Source: JAOPZW01 sp963851295 (GTDB taxonomy: Bacteria > Actinomycetota > Thermoleophilia > Solirubrobacterales > Solirubrobacteraceae). Taken from it: a DNA stretch of 64,000 nt. The stretch lies in assembly GCA_963851295.1 (NCBI GenBank), contig CAWKOS010000008.1, positions 331,617 through 395,616 of the forward strand, read 5' to 3'. Under the pieces are notes generated by a model. That model did no database searches. It was not told the origin of the DNA and saw only the letters and a list, made by a program, of their open reading frames with translations. The first letter of the stretch is position 1; each line of letters opens with the position of its first letter. A program made the position numbers and the translations under genes. Shown here one piece after another: positions 42,047 through 50,317 of this stretch.

Positions 42047-43732
42047 GTGACGCCGACGCTGCGCAGCAACTTCGAGCCCGGGTCCGTGCGCGAGGCGGCG
42101 CGGCGCGCGCAGTGGAAGGCCCTGGGCCTCACGGACGCCGACATCGAGAAGCCGAAGATCGCGGTGGTCAACAGCTCCTCGGAGCTCGCGATCTGCTTCC
42201 GCCACCTCGACGGCGTCGCGGCGATCGTCAAGGAGGCGATCTGGGCCGCCGGCGGGCTCCCCTTCGAGATCCGCACCACGGCGCCCAGCGACTTCATCAT
42301 CAGCGCCGGCGGGTCGGGCGGCTACATCCTGCCCTCGCGCGACCTCGTCGTGAACGACATGGAGATCGCGGTCGAGGGCGCGCAGCTCGACGGAATGATC
42401 TGCCTGTCCTCGTGCGACAAGACGCCGCCCGCGCACCTGATGGCCGCCGGGCGCTTCAACGTCCCGACGATCCTCGTGGTGTGCGGCTATCAGCCCTGCG
42501 GCCGGCTCGACGGCGAGCCCGTCGACATCGAGGACGTCTTCGTCGGCGGCGTCCAGGTCGCCTTCGGCAAGCTCGACGCCGACCGCCTGCGCGCGATGGC
42601 CGACAACGCGATCCGCGGCCCCGGCGTCTGCCAGGGCATGGCGACCGCCAACTCGATGCACGTCGCGTGCGAGGCGCTGGGGATGACGCTGCCCGGCGCC
42701 GCGCCGGTGCGCGCCAACAGCCCGAAGATGATCGACGTCGCGCGCCGATCGGGGCAGCGGATCGTCGAGATGGTGCTCGAGGACCTCAAGCCACGCGACG
42801 TGATGACGCCCGGCGCCTTCCGCAACGCGGCCGCCGCGGTGCTGGCGGTCAGCGGCTCGATCAACTGCATCAAGCACCTGCAGGCGGCCGCGATCGAGTC
42901 GGGCCTCGACGTCGACGTCTACGGGCTGTTCAACGAGCTCGGCGACGAGGTGCCGGTGCTCAGCGCCGTGCGCCCCAACGGCGAGGACACGATCGAGGCC
43001 TTCGAGGACGCCGGCGGCGCCCACGCGCTGCTCAAGCGCCTGGAGCCGCTGCTCGACACGAGCGCGCTGACCGTCACCGGCGCCACCGTCGCCGACAACC
43101 TCGCCGCCGCGGTCGTCCTCGACGACGAGGTGATCCGCCCGCTGGAGCGCCCGTTCGCCGACAAGCCCGCGATCGTCGTGCTGCACGGCTCGCTGGCCCC
43201 CGAGAGCGCGATCCTCAAGCTCGGCGTGCGCGAGCCCGGCCGCCAGAGCCGCTTCGTCGGCCCCGCGCTCGTCTACGACGACGGCGCCGCCGCGATCGCC
43301 GCGATCCACGACGGGACCGTCCGCGCAGGCCACGTGGTGGTGGCGCGCGGCATGGGCCTCAAGGGCGGGCCCGGGATGGCCGGCCCGGCCTCGATGATCC
43401 TCTTCGCGATCGACTCGGCCGACCTCGCCAAGGACGTCGCGTTCGTGACCGACGGCCAGCTCTCCGGGCTGTGCCTGAAGGGGGTCACCGTGGCCGAGGT
43501 CTCGCCCGAGGCCGCGGTCGGCGGTCCGCTTGCGTTGGTCGAGGACGGCGACGAGGTCGAGATCGACGCCGACGCGCGGACGCTCGAGCTCAACGTGCCC
43601 GAGGCGCAGCTCGCAGCGCGCCGCGAGCGCCTCGGCGTCCCGCGGCTCCCGCGGGCGCGCGGCTACCTGTCGATCTACCAGCGCAGCGTGCAGCCGATGT
43701 CGACGGGCGCGGTGCTGGTCGAGAACGACTGA
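42047..43732 (+). CDS. IlvD/Edd-family dehydratase (dihydroxy-acid or sugar-acid dehydratase)
   Basis: A 561-residue enzyme of the iron-sulfur dehydratase family. Candidate cluster cysteines lie in SSSELAICFRHLD, ICLSSCDKTPPAHLMAAG and IRGPGVCQGMATANSMH. C-terminal motifs: YDDGAAAIAAIHDGTVRAGH, ARGMGLKGGPGMAGPASMIL, TDGQLSGLCLKG. It could make branched-chain amino acid precursors (IlvD) or dehydrate sugar acids; its sequence departs from standard IlvD (SSCDKTPP for GCDKTxP), so I give no symbol. GTG 42047 has GGAGG at six bases; GTG 42041 is too close to it. Confidence 0.85.
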   Translation: MTPTLRSNFEPGSVREAARRAQWKALGLTDADIEKPKIAVVNSSSELAICFRHLDGVAAIVKEAIWAAGGLPFEIRTTAPSDFIISAGGSGGYILPSRDLVVNDMEIAVEGAQLDGMICLSSCDKTPPAHLMAAGRFNVPTILVVCGYQPCGRLDGEPVDIEDVFVGGVQVAFGKLDADRLRAMADNAIRGPGVCQGMATANSMHVACEALGMTLPGAAPVRANSPKMIDVARRSGQRIVEMVLEDLKPRDVMTPGAFRNAAAAVLAVSGSINCIKHLQAAAIESGLDVDVYGLFNELGDEVPVLSAVRPNGEDTIEAFEDAGGAHALLKRLEPLLDTSALTVTGATVADNLAAAVVLDDEVIRPLERPFADKPAIVVLHGSLAPESAILKLGVREPGRQSRFVGPALVYDDGAAAIAAIHDGTVRAGHVVVARGMGLKGGPGMAGPASMILFAIDSADLAKDVAFVTDGQLSGLCLKGVTVAEVSPEAAVGGPLALVEDGDEVEIDADARTLELNVPEAQLAARRERLGVPRLPRARGYLSIYQRSVQPMSTGAVLVEND

Positions 43733-43733
43733 G

Positions 43734-44276
43734 CTACCGCACCCGGTCGGCCCCGACGTAGACCGCGACGTCGATGTCATCGGCACGGATGGCCTGGAGG
43801 GTCGCCTCGGTGTCCATCGGCCGCACGCGATCGAGACCGACCTCAAGGCACCCGGCGACGGCCTGCGCGTCGCCCTTGTGGCCGGGCCGGTAGTCGACCA
43901 CGGTGCGCCGCCGCGACGGGTTCGTCGCGTCGTTGGTGACGAGAACGGGCGCGTGGTAGCCCTTGCTCACGAGCTCGTCGGCGACGACGCGCGCGAGCCC
44001 GGTGACCGTCGTGCCGTTGAGCACGGCGAGGCGCACCGGCGGCGGGGGGTGCACCGGCGTGGTCTGCGGAGGCTCGGTCGCCGGGCTCGGTGCGGGCTGG
44101 GACTGCGGCGAGGACAGCGCAAGCACCGCGGCGACCACGACGGCCGCCGCGGCCACCGCGCCCGCGAAGACGATCACCGGGCGCCAGGACACGGGCGCGA
44201 AGCGGCGGCGGCGCCCGTCGTCGCGGGCGTGGGCGGCGACGAGCTGCTGCTCGAGGACGTCGATGAAATCGGTCAT
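43734..44276 (-). CDS. Single-pass membrane protein with an extracytoplasmic LytR_C domain
   Basis: A 180-residue protein: cytoplasmic N-terminus (MTDFIDVLEQQLVAAHARDD, ~1-30), a transmembrane helix (VIVFAGAVAAAAVVVAAVLA), a Pro-rich linker and a LytR_C domain (VRLAVLNGTTVTGLARVVAD, ~90-175). Its ATG overlaps the sigma-factor stop by four bases, exactly where an anti-sigma factor would be expected. It has no zinc-binding HxxxCxxC motif. A role as membrane-bound regulator of the sigma factor is inference from position and topology. Confidence 0.75.
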   Translation of the reverse strand: MTDFIDVLEQQLVAAHARDDGRRRRFAPVSWRPVIVFAGAVAAAAVVVAAVLALSSPQSQPAPSPATEPPQTTPVHPPPPVRLAVLNGTTVTGLARVVADELVSKGYHAPVLVTNDATNPSRRRTVVDYRPGHKGDAQAVAGCLEVGLDRVRPMDTEATLQAIRADDIDVAVYVGADRVR

Positions 44277-44839
44277 GGCTGCTGCTCCTGGCTTCGCATC
44301 CGCGCGCGCAGCGCGGCCAGCCCGCGCGAGACGCGCTGGCGGGCCGCGGGCTCGGAGATCGACTGCGCGGCGGCGATCTGTTCGTAGTCGTGGTCCTCGA
44401 CGATCCGCGCCCGCACGGCGGCCCGCTGCTCGTCGGGCAGCGCCGCGAGGGCGACGTCGACCTGGGCGAGCTCGGCGTCGGCGAGCGCCTCGACGCGCTC
44501 GAGCATCTCGTCGGTGAGCTCGATGCGCGCCATGCCGAGCCTGCGCCGCGCCCGGCGCTCGACGTGGCCGCGGCGATGGAACACGGCGAGCTGGCGCCGC
44601 GCGATGCCGTACAGCCACGCCGCGGCGGGGCCGCGCTCGGGCGCGTACCGCCGCCGGCCCTCGAGGGCGGCGGCGAACGTCTCGGCCGTCAGGTCGGCCG
44701 CCAGCTCCGCGTCGCCGACGCGGCGGCGGAAGTACGCGACGACGCCGCGCGCGTGCAGGCGGTAGAAGCGCGCGAAGGCCTCGGGATCGTCGGCGGCGGC
44801 GACCAGGAGGGCGTCCTCGTCGTCGCGGTCGGGCTCCAT
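44273..44839 (-). CDS. ECF-type RNA polymerase sigma factor
   Basis: A 188-residue protein. Region 2 is visible in DPEAFARFYRLHARGVVAYF, ELAADLTAETFAAALEGRRR and AWLYGIARRQLAVFHRR; region 4 in LPDEQRAAVRARIVEDHDYE and AAAQSISEPAARQRVSRGLA. It is the fifth gene of an operon that begins at 48534 and follows the CFAS-like gene by 46 bases. It may direct its own operon. Confidence 0.88.
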   Translation of the reverse strand: MEPDRDDEDALLVAAADDPEAFARFYRLHARGVVAYFRRRVGDAELAADLTAETFAAALEGRRRYAPERGPAAAWLYGIARRQLAVFHRRGHVERRARRRLGMARIELTDEMLERVEALADAELAQVDVALAALPDEQRAAVRARIVEDHDYEQIAAAQSISEPAARQRVSRGLAALRARMRSQEQQP

Positions 44840-44885
44840 GCTCGGTTCTTACGCGCTCGCGGCGTGCCTGTGACGGGTCGAAAGC

Positions 44886-46136
44886 TCAGGCGGCCGCGGC
44901 CTCGGGCTCGGACTCCGGCGCCGCCAGCGCCGGCGCCGGCGCGTCGCCGCGCCAGCGCGGCTTGGCGAGCAGGAGCTGGACGTCGCGGATCCGCCGCTCG
45001 CGGAAGCCGGCCTCGCAGTAGGCGAGGTAGAGCTCCCACAGCCGCCGGAAGCGCTCGTCGTAGCCCAGCGCCGCGACCTCGTCGAGGCGGGCGAGGAAGC
45101 GCCGGCGCCAGTGGCGCAGCGTCTCGGCGTAGTCGGCGGTGATGTCCTGCAGGCCGACCGCGTGCAGGTCGGTGCGCCGCGCGATGCAGCGGGCGATGAT
45201 CTCGCTGGAGGGCAGGCAGCCGCCGGGGAAGACGTAGGTGGCGATGAAGCTGCGGTTGCCCTTCTCGACGTGGTAGGCGCGGTCGTCGATGGTGATCGCC
45301 TGCAGCAGCATCAGCCCGTGGGGCGCCAGCAGGTCGCTGCAGCGCGCGAAGAAGGTGCCGAAGTCCTTCCAGCCCACCGCCTCGATCATCTCGATCGAGA
45401 CGAGCTTGTCGTAGCTGCCCTCGAGCTCGCGGTAGTCGCGCAGGAGCACGGTCACGCGGTCCTCGAGGCCCGCGGCGCGCACCAGCGCGACGGCGTGGTC
45501 GTGCTGCTCGCGCGAGATCGTCGTCGTCGTCACGCGGCAGCCGTGCTCGCGCGCGGCATGGACGGCGAGCGCGCCCCACCCGGTCCCGATCTCCAGCAGG
45601 TGGTCGCCGGGGCGCAGGTCGAGCTTGCGGCAGACGACCTCGAGCTTGTGCAGCGCCGCCTGCTCGAGCGTCGCTCCGGCCGTGGGGAAGATCGCCGACG
45701 AGTACATCATGCGCTCGTCGAGGAAAAGGGCGAAGAGCTCGTTGCCGAGGTCGTAGTGGGCGGAGATCTGGCGGCGGCTGCGACGGATCGTGTTGCGCGC
45801 GCGCCCGAGCGCGCGGGCCGGGCCGATCAACGGCCGCAGCCAGCGCCGCGGGCGGTCGAGCGCCTCGCCGTTGCGGGCGCCCAGGCGCACGAGGGCGACG
45901 AGGTCGGGGCTCGACCACAGGCCGTCCATGTGCGCCTCGGCGAGCCCGACGCTGCCGCGCAGCAGCGCGCGGTAGAAGGCGGGCGAGTGGACCTCGAGCA
46001 CGGCGTGCAGCGGCGCGGCCGGGTCGAGCGCGCCGAAGGACGCAACCGTGCCGTCGGCCTCGCGCAGCTCGAGCACGCCGCCGCGCGCCAGGCGCAGGAG
46101 CCGGTGGACGATCGCGCGCGCGATCCGGTGGCTCAT
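44886..46136 (-). CDS. Cyclopropane-fatty-acyl-phospholipid synthase-family methyltransferase (UfaA1/BfaB-like)
   Basis: A 416-residue SAM-dependent enzyme: SAM motif LLEIGTGWGALAVHAA (~200), ISAHYDLGNELFALFLDERM and MMYSSAIFP, KLVSIEMIEAVG, VFPGGCLPSS. Family members methylate double bonds of membrane-lipid fatty acids. Next to a FAD oxidoreductase and DUF1365 it resembles M. tuberculosis ufaA1 or BfaB, which makes 10-methylene/10-methyl branched acids. ATG 46136 overlaps the DUF1365 stop by four bases. Confidence 0.9.
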   Translation of the reverse strand: MSHRIARAIVHRLLRLARGGVLELREADGTVASFGALDPAAPLHAVLEVHSPAFYRALLRGSVGLAEAHMDGLWSSPDLVALVRLGARNGEALDRPRRWLRPLIGPARALGRARNTIRRSRRQISAHYDLGNELFALFLDERMMYSSAIFPTAGATLEQAALHKLEVVCRKLDLRPGDHLLEIGTGWGALAVHAAREHGCRVTTTTISREQHDHAVALVRAAGLEDRVTVLLRDYRELEGSYDKLVSIEMIEAVGWKDFGTFFARCSDLLAPHGLMLLQAITIDDRAYHVEKGNRSFIATYVFPGGCLPSSEIIARCIARRTDLHAVGLQDITADYAETLRHWRRRFLARLDEVAALGYDERFRRLWELYLAYCEAGFRERRIRDVQLLLAKPRWRGDAPAPALAAPESEPEAAAA

Positions 46137-46879
46137 CGCGCCGCCTCGCGCGGATGGCGGAAGTACGGCGCGCCCTTGAGCTTCAGGCGCACGGCGTTGG
46201 CGTAGATGCGCGCCATCACCGCCAGCGTGGGGGCGGGCTGGCGGCGCAGGACCCGCCGCAGCCCGTCGGCGTCCAGCCGCCGGCGCTCGAGCTCGAGCGA
46301 GGCGTCGAAGTGCACCTCGCCGCCGCGGCGGCTGACGATCTCGACGCCCAGGCGCGGGCCCGGCGGCGTCAGGCACAGCTCGTACTCGTGGTCCATGGCC
46401 ATGAAGGGCGAGACGTGGAAGACCTTGTCGACGCGCTCGTGCACGCCGCCGTCCTCGGAGCGCAGGCCGAGCACGTAGGCGTGGCGCTCGCCCCAGGGCG
46501 TGTTCGTGACCTCGGCGACGACGGCCTGCAGCCCCGTGCCCGCGCGGTCGAAGCAGTAGTAGAAGCTGACGGGATTGAAGAGGTGGCCCAGGCAGCGCAG
46601 GTTCGTCAGCAGGTACACGGGGCCGCCGGGGCGCGTGCCCGTGCGCTCGGCCACGAGGGCGCGGACGGCGTCGGCGAGCGGGATCTCCGGGTCGCCGAGG
46701 TAGTCCGAGCGCCGGAAGCGCACGAGCGCCGGGTGGCGCGCCGACCACAGCCAGGCCGGGCCGACGCGCTCGGGGATCGCGTCGAGGTCCAGGTAGGCCA
46801 TGAAGACGCGGTAGCGGAAGCGATGGTCGACGGGCTGAAGGCGCCGGTGGCCGACCCAGCCCTCGTAGAGGGCGTTCAC
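46133..46879 (-). CDS. DUF1365-family protein
   Basis: A 248-residue protein with the DUF1365 start (ALYEGWVGHRRLQPVDHRFR, YRVFMAYLDLD) and inner motif LGHLFNPVSFYYCFDRAGTG, then KVFHVSPFMAMDHEYEL. The family almost always sits beside CFAS-like methyltransferases and FAD oxidoreductases and probably helps in fatty-acid modification, but its chemistry is not settled. GTG 46879 overlaps the preceding stop (GTGA). Confidence 0.9.
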   Translation of the reverse strand: MNALYEGWVGHRRLQPVDHRFRYRVFMAYLDLDAIPERVGPAWLWSARHPALVRFRRSDYLGDPEIPLADAVRALVAERTGTRPGGPVYLLTNLRCLGHLFNPVSFYYCFDRAGTGLQAVVAEVTNTPWGERHAYVLGLRSEDGGVHERVDKVFHVSPFMAMDHEYELCLTPPGPRLGVEIVSRRGGEVHFDASLELERRRLDADGLRRVLRRQPAPTLAVMARIYANAVRLKLKGAPYFRHPREAAR

Positions 46880-48138
46880 GCGGCCGCCCCGGTGCGCGAG
46901 CGCTCGCGCAGGCGCCCGACCGCCCGCTCCGCGCTGACCACGCCGTCCTCGTGGAAGCCCCAGGCCCAGTAGGCGCCGCAGTAGTGCGTGCGCCCGACGG
47001 CGCTGACCTCGGCGTGGCGGTCCTGCGCCGCCAGCGCCGCGCGCGTGAAGACGGGGTGCGCGTACGGGATGACGCGGATGATCGCCTCCGGGTCGATCGC
47101 GGACGTGCGGTTCAGGGTCACGCAGAGCGGCCGGTCGGCGTCGAGGCCCTGGAGGTGGTTCATGTAGTAGGTCACCGCGCAGCGCCCGCGCGGCCGCGGC
47201 GGCAGGTGGTAGTTCCACGCCGACCACGCGGCGCGGCGGCGCGGCAGCAGCGAGCGGTCGGTGTGCAGGACCGCCTCGTTGGGCTGGTAGGCGAAGGCGC
47301 CGAGGACCTCGACTTCCTCGGGCGTGGGGTCGGTGAGCATGGCCAGCGCCTCGTCGGCGTGCGCGGCGATCACGACCTCGTCGAACTGCTCGGCGCCGCC
47401 GCCCTCGGGGACGACCTCGACGTGCGTCGGGTGGCGCGTGACCGCCGCCACCGGCGTGCGGATGCGGATGCGGTCGGCGAAGGGCGCCGTGAGCGCCTCG
47501 ACATAGCGCGCCGAGCCGCCCTCGATCGTGAACCAGCGCGGGCGCCGGGTGAGCGACAGCATCCCGTGGTGGTCGAAGAACTGAGCGAGGAAGCGCGCCG
47601 GGAAGCTCCACATCTGCTCGGGGTCGGCCGACCACACCGCCGCCGCCTGGGGGATGAGCAGGCGCTCGACGAACCAGCCCGAGAAGCCCTCCTCGTCCAG
47701 GAAGGCCCGCAGCGAGCGCTGGTCGGAGGGGTCGTCGAGCAGCCCGCGGGCGGCGCGGTTGAAGCGCACGTAGTCGGCGACCATGCGCAGGAAGCGCGGG
47801 CGCGCGAGGTTCGAGGGCTGCGCGACGAGCCCGCGCACGCCGTGCGAGGAGTACTCGAAGTCCTCGGCCTCGGCGCTCACCGAGAAGCTCATGTTGGTCC
47901 GCCGGCGCGCGACGCCGAGCTCGTCGAGCAGCGCCTCGAAGCGCGGGTAGTTGCGGTCGTTGAGGACGATGAAGCCGGTGTCGACGTGCCAGGTGGCCTG
48001 CGCCGTGTCGACGCGGATCGTGTTGGTGTGGCCGCCGACGTGGTCGCCGGCCTCGAACACCGTGACCTCGTGCTCGCGGTGCAGCAGGCGAGCCGCCGTC
48101 AGGCCCGACACGCCGGAGCCGATGATCGCGATCCTCAC
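46876..48138 (-). CDS. FAD-dependent oxidoreductase (amine-oxidase fold) of the fatty-acid modification cluster
   Basis: A 420-residue flavoprotein: dinucleotide-binding motif IAIIGSGVSGLTAARLLHRE at the N-terminus, then FEAGDHVGGHTNTIRVD, and the C-terminal FAD-contact region THYCGAYWAWGFHEDGVVSA. The tight link to DUF1365 and CFAS mirrors Rv0449c-Rv0448c-Rv0447c of M. tuberculosis. A role in reducing or desaturating methylated acyl chains is inferred. GTG 48138 is 33 bases after the small membrane gene. Confidence 0.87.
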   Translation of the reverse strand: MRIAIIGSGVSGLTAARLLHREHEVTVFEAGDHVGGHTNTIRVDTAQATWHVDTGFIVLNDRNYPRFEALLDELGVARRRTNMSFSVSAEAEDFEYSSHGVRGLVAQPSNLARPRFLRMVADYVRFNRAARGLLDDPSDQRSLRAFLDEEGFSGWFVERLLIPQAAAVWSADPEQMWSFPARFLAQFFDHHGMLSLTRRPRWFTIEGGSARYVEALTAPFADRIRIRTPVAAVTRHPTHVEVVPEGGGAEQFDEVVIAAHADEALAMLTDPTPEEVEVLGAFAYQPNEAVLHTDRSLLPRRRAAWSAWNYHLPPRPRGRCAVTYYMNHLQGLDADRPLCVTLNRTSAIDPEAIIRVIPYAHPVFTRAALAAQDRHAEVSAVGRTHYCGAYWAWGFHEDGVVSAERAVGRLRERSRTGAAA

Positions 48139-48171
48139 GACACTGATCTTCGGATCCCGAAGCCGTGCGGA

Positions 48172-48534
48172 TCAATCGACGGCGTGCGACAGCCAGGCCC
48201 CGAAGAGCGCCGAGCCGGCGGCGAGCGCCGAGGTCGCGATGCGTCCGCTGCCCGGGATGGCGTCGCCGGCCGCGACGGTCGCGACGCCGTCGATCGTGTC
48301 GGCGACGATGCCGCCGCGCAGCCACGTGCCCGCGTCGCCCTCGTGGGCCGCGGCGAGCGCGAGGCCGGCGCCGAGCACGAGGTCGCGCCCGCCGAGGGCG
48401 CGCGTGAGCACGACGTGCGGGGTGTCGTCGCCGCCGACCCAGGAGCGGGCGACGCGGGCGGGCGCGGCGAGGAGCGCGACGCCCACGAGCGCGCGGCCCG
48501 CGCCGAAGGCGATGGCCAGGGTGGACGGCCGCAT
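48172..48534 (-). CDS. Small four-helix membrane protein, first gene of the fatty-acid modification operon
   Basis: A 120-residue protein with Ala-rich hydrophobic segments (LAIAFGAGRALVGVALLAAP; LTRALGGRDLVLGAGLALAA; GIVADTIDGVATVAAG; ATSALAAGSALFGAWLS). The R-A-L-G-x-R-D pattern recurs in a conserved actinobacterial membrane family of unknown function. ATG 48534 is six bases after TAGATT (complement of 48541-48546), so this is probably where the leaderless operon message begins. Confidence 0.65.
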   Translation of the reverse strand: MRPSTLAIAFGAGRALVGVALLAAPARVARSWVGGDDTPHVVLTRALGGRDLVLGAGLALAAAHEGDAGTWLRGGIVADTIDGVATVAAGDAIPGSGRIATSALAAGSALFGAWLSHAVD

Positions 48535-48572
48535 CGGGCAAATCTAGCGCCGGCCTCTACCGTTGACGTGCC

Positions 48573-49529
48573 ATGAGGACCCTCGGTGCCACCGGCCTGC
48601 CCGTCAGCCCGCTGGGGATCGGCCTCGCCGCGCTCGGCCGCCCCGGCTACATCAACCTCGGCCACGCCGGCGACGTCGGGGGCACCGACGTGGCGGCGAT
48701 GGAGCGCCACGCCCACGCGGTCCTCGACGCGGCCCACGAGGGCGGCGTGCGCTACTACGACGCGGCGCGCTCCTACGGGCGCGGCGAGGCCTTCCTGGCC
48801 TCGTGGCTTCAGGCTCGCGGCCTCGGGCGCGACGACGTCACGGTCGGCTCGAAGTGGGGCTACACGTACACGGCCGGGTGGCGCATCGACGCCGAGGAGC
48901 ACGAGGTCAAGGACCTCTCCGTGGACACGCTGCGCCGCCAGCTCGGCGAGACGCGTGCGCTGCTCGGCGAGCGCCTGTGCCTCTACCAGATCCACTCGGC
49001 GACGATCGAGAGCGGCGTCCTCGACGACGGCGCCGTGCGCGACGAGCTCGCGCGGCTGCGGGAGTCCGGCGTCTTCATCGGCCTCTCCGCCACCGGTCCC
49101 AAGCAGGCCGAGACGATCGAGCGGGCGCTGGAGGGCGGTGGCTTCGACGCCGTCCAGGCGACGTGGAACCTCCACGAGCGCTCGGCGGGCGGCGCGCTGG
49201 CCGCCGCGCACGAGGCCGGGCTGGGCGTCATCGTCAAGGAGGCGCTCGCCAACGGCCGACTCACCGCGCGCGGCGACGCCTCCGAGGGGCCGCTCGCCGT
49301 CGCCGCCCGCGAGCGCGGCGTCACCCCCGACGCCCTCGCGCTCGCCGCCGTGCTGGCCCAGCCGTGGGCCGACGTCGTCCTCAGCGGCGCCGCGACCGTC
49401 GACACGCTGCGCAGCAACCTCGCGGCCCTCGAGGTCGCGTGGGACCCGGAGCTCGACGAGCGGCTCGCGGGCCTGGCCGAGCCCGCCGAGGGCTACTGGG
49501 AGCACCGGGCCGCCCTGGCCTGGAACTAG
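48573..49529 (+). CDS. Aldo/keto reductase family oxidoreductase
   Basis: A 318-residue TIM-barrel NADPH-dependent oxidoreductase: GLPVSPLGIGLAALGRPGY, EGGVRYYDAARSYGRGEAFL (catalytic Asp and Tyr), VTVGSKWGYTY (Lys), LCLYQIHSAT (His position), SGAATVDTLRSNLAAL. Substrate unknown. ATG 48573 is nine bases after TACCGT (48558-48563), another leaderless arrangement; it diverges from the lipid operon within 38 bases. Confidence 0.88.
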   Translation: MRTLGATGLPVSPLGIGLAALGRPGYINLGHAGDVGGTDVAAMERHAHAVLDAAHEGGVRYYDAARSYGRGEAFLASWLQARGLGRDDVTVGSKWGYTYTAGWRIDAEEHEVKDLSVDTLRRQLGETRALLGERLCLYQIHSATIESGVLDDGAVRDELARLRESGVFIGLSATGPKQAETIERALEGGGFDAVQATWNLHERSAGGALAAAHEAGLGVIVKEALANGRLTARGDASEGPLAVAARERGVTPDALALAAVLAQPWADVVLSGAATVDTLRSNLAALEVAWDPELDERLAGLAEPAEGYWEHRAALAWN

Positions 49530-49535
49530 CGCGCG

Positions 49536-50228
49536 CTAGGAGCGCGGCGGCGGGCGGTACTCGGCCGGCTCGTCGAAGGACAGCTGGCCCTCGAAGGGGC
49601 TGTCGCCCGGCGGGCGGCGGCGGCGCGCGACGACGGTCGGGCCCTCGTCGCCTGGCTCGGGCGGCTCGGGCGGCTCGGGGTCGGGCCCCGGCGCGCGCTG
49701 CGGCTCGGCGGGCGGCGGCGGCGCGTCGTCGGTCACCGGCTCGGGCACGTGGGCGGCGCGTATTCGATAGCCCGCGTAGGCGAGCAGGGCGCCGAGCAGG
49801 AAGGCGATGAAGATGCCCCACTGCACGCCGATCGAGGTCTGGATCAGCCCTTCCTTGCGGCCGTTGGGCTTGTCGAGCTGGCGGTAGAAGATCAGGAACA
49901 TGACCCACAGCCCGGCGCCCATGATCACGGTGCCGTCGCCGCCGGGCAGGTGGAAGGCCTTGCGCTCGGCGCGCGCCCACAGGAGCACGATCACCCCGAC
50001 GACGACGACGAAGATCGCCGCCTCGACGAACGAGTAGACGCCGAAGGCGTTCTTGGTGTCGTCGATGCGCTGCAGCGTGCGGCCGTTGTTGACCAGCGCG
50101 TTGCCGGTCTCCTGGTACCACGGCAGCAGCATCGAGAGCAGCAGGGCGATCGCGGCCATCGCAGCCAGCCGCTGCTCGCTGCTCAGGGCGCGCCAGTTCC
50201 TCCGGATGCGGGCGAGCGCGCCGCTCAT
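49536..50228 (-). CDS. Membrane protein with three to four helices and a Pro-rich tail, function unknown
   Basis: A 230-residue protein: LAAMAAIALLLSMLLPWYQE, FVEAAIFVVVVGVIVLLW, DGTVIMGAGLWVMFLIFYRQ, WGIFIAFLLGALLAYAGYRI, then a Pro/Glu/Arg-rich cytoplasmic tail of ~70 residues. I chose ATG 50228 because a consensus -10 (TACAAT, complement of 50236-50241) lies 7 bases upstream; the longer frame from 50261 would cross it. Similar in build to the 2632-3255 protein. Confidence 0.7.
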   Translation of the reverse strand: MSGALARIRRNWRALSSEQRLAAMAAIALLLSMLLPWYQETGNALVNNGRTLQRIDDTKNAFGVYSFVEAAIFVVVVGVIVLLWARAERKAFHLPGGDGTVIMGAGLWVMFLIFYRQLDKPNGRKEGLIQTSIGVQWGIFIAFLLGALLAYAGYRIRAAHVPEPVTDDAPPPPAEPQRAPGPDPEPPEPPEPGDEGPTVVARRRRPPGDSPFEGQLSFDEPAEYRPPPRS

Positions 50229-50317
50229 GGGCGGCATTGTAGGCACCGCTCGTACGGACACCTGCCGGATCGAGGGGGATGGCTGGACAGGGCGGCGGCC
50301 ATGCGTAACCTGCCAAC

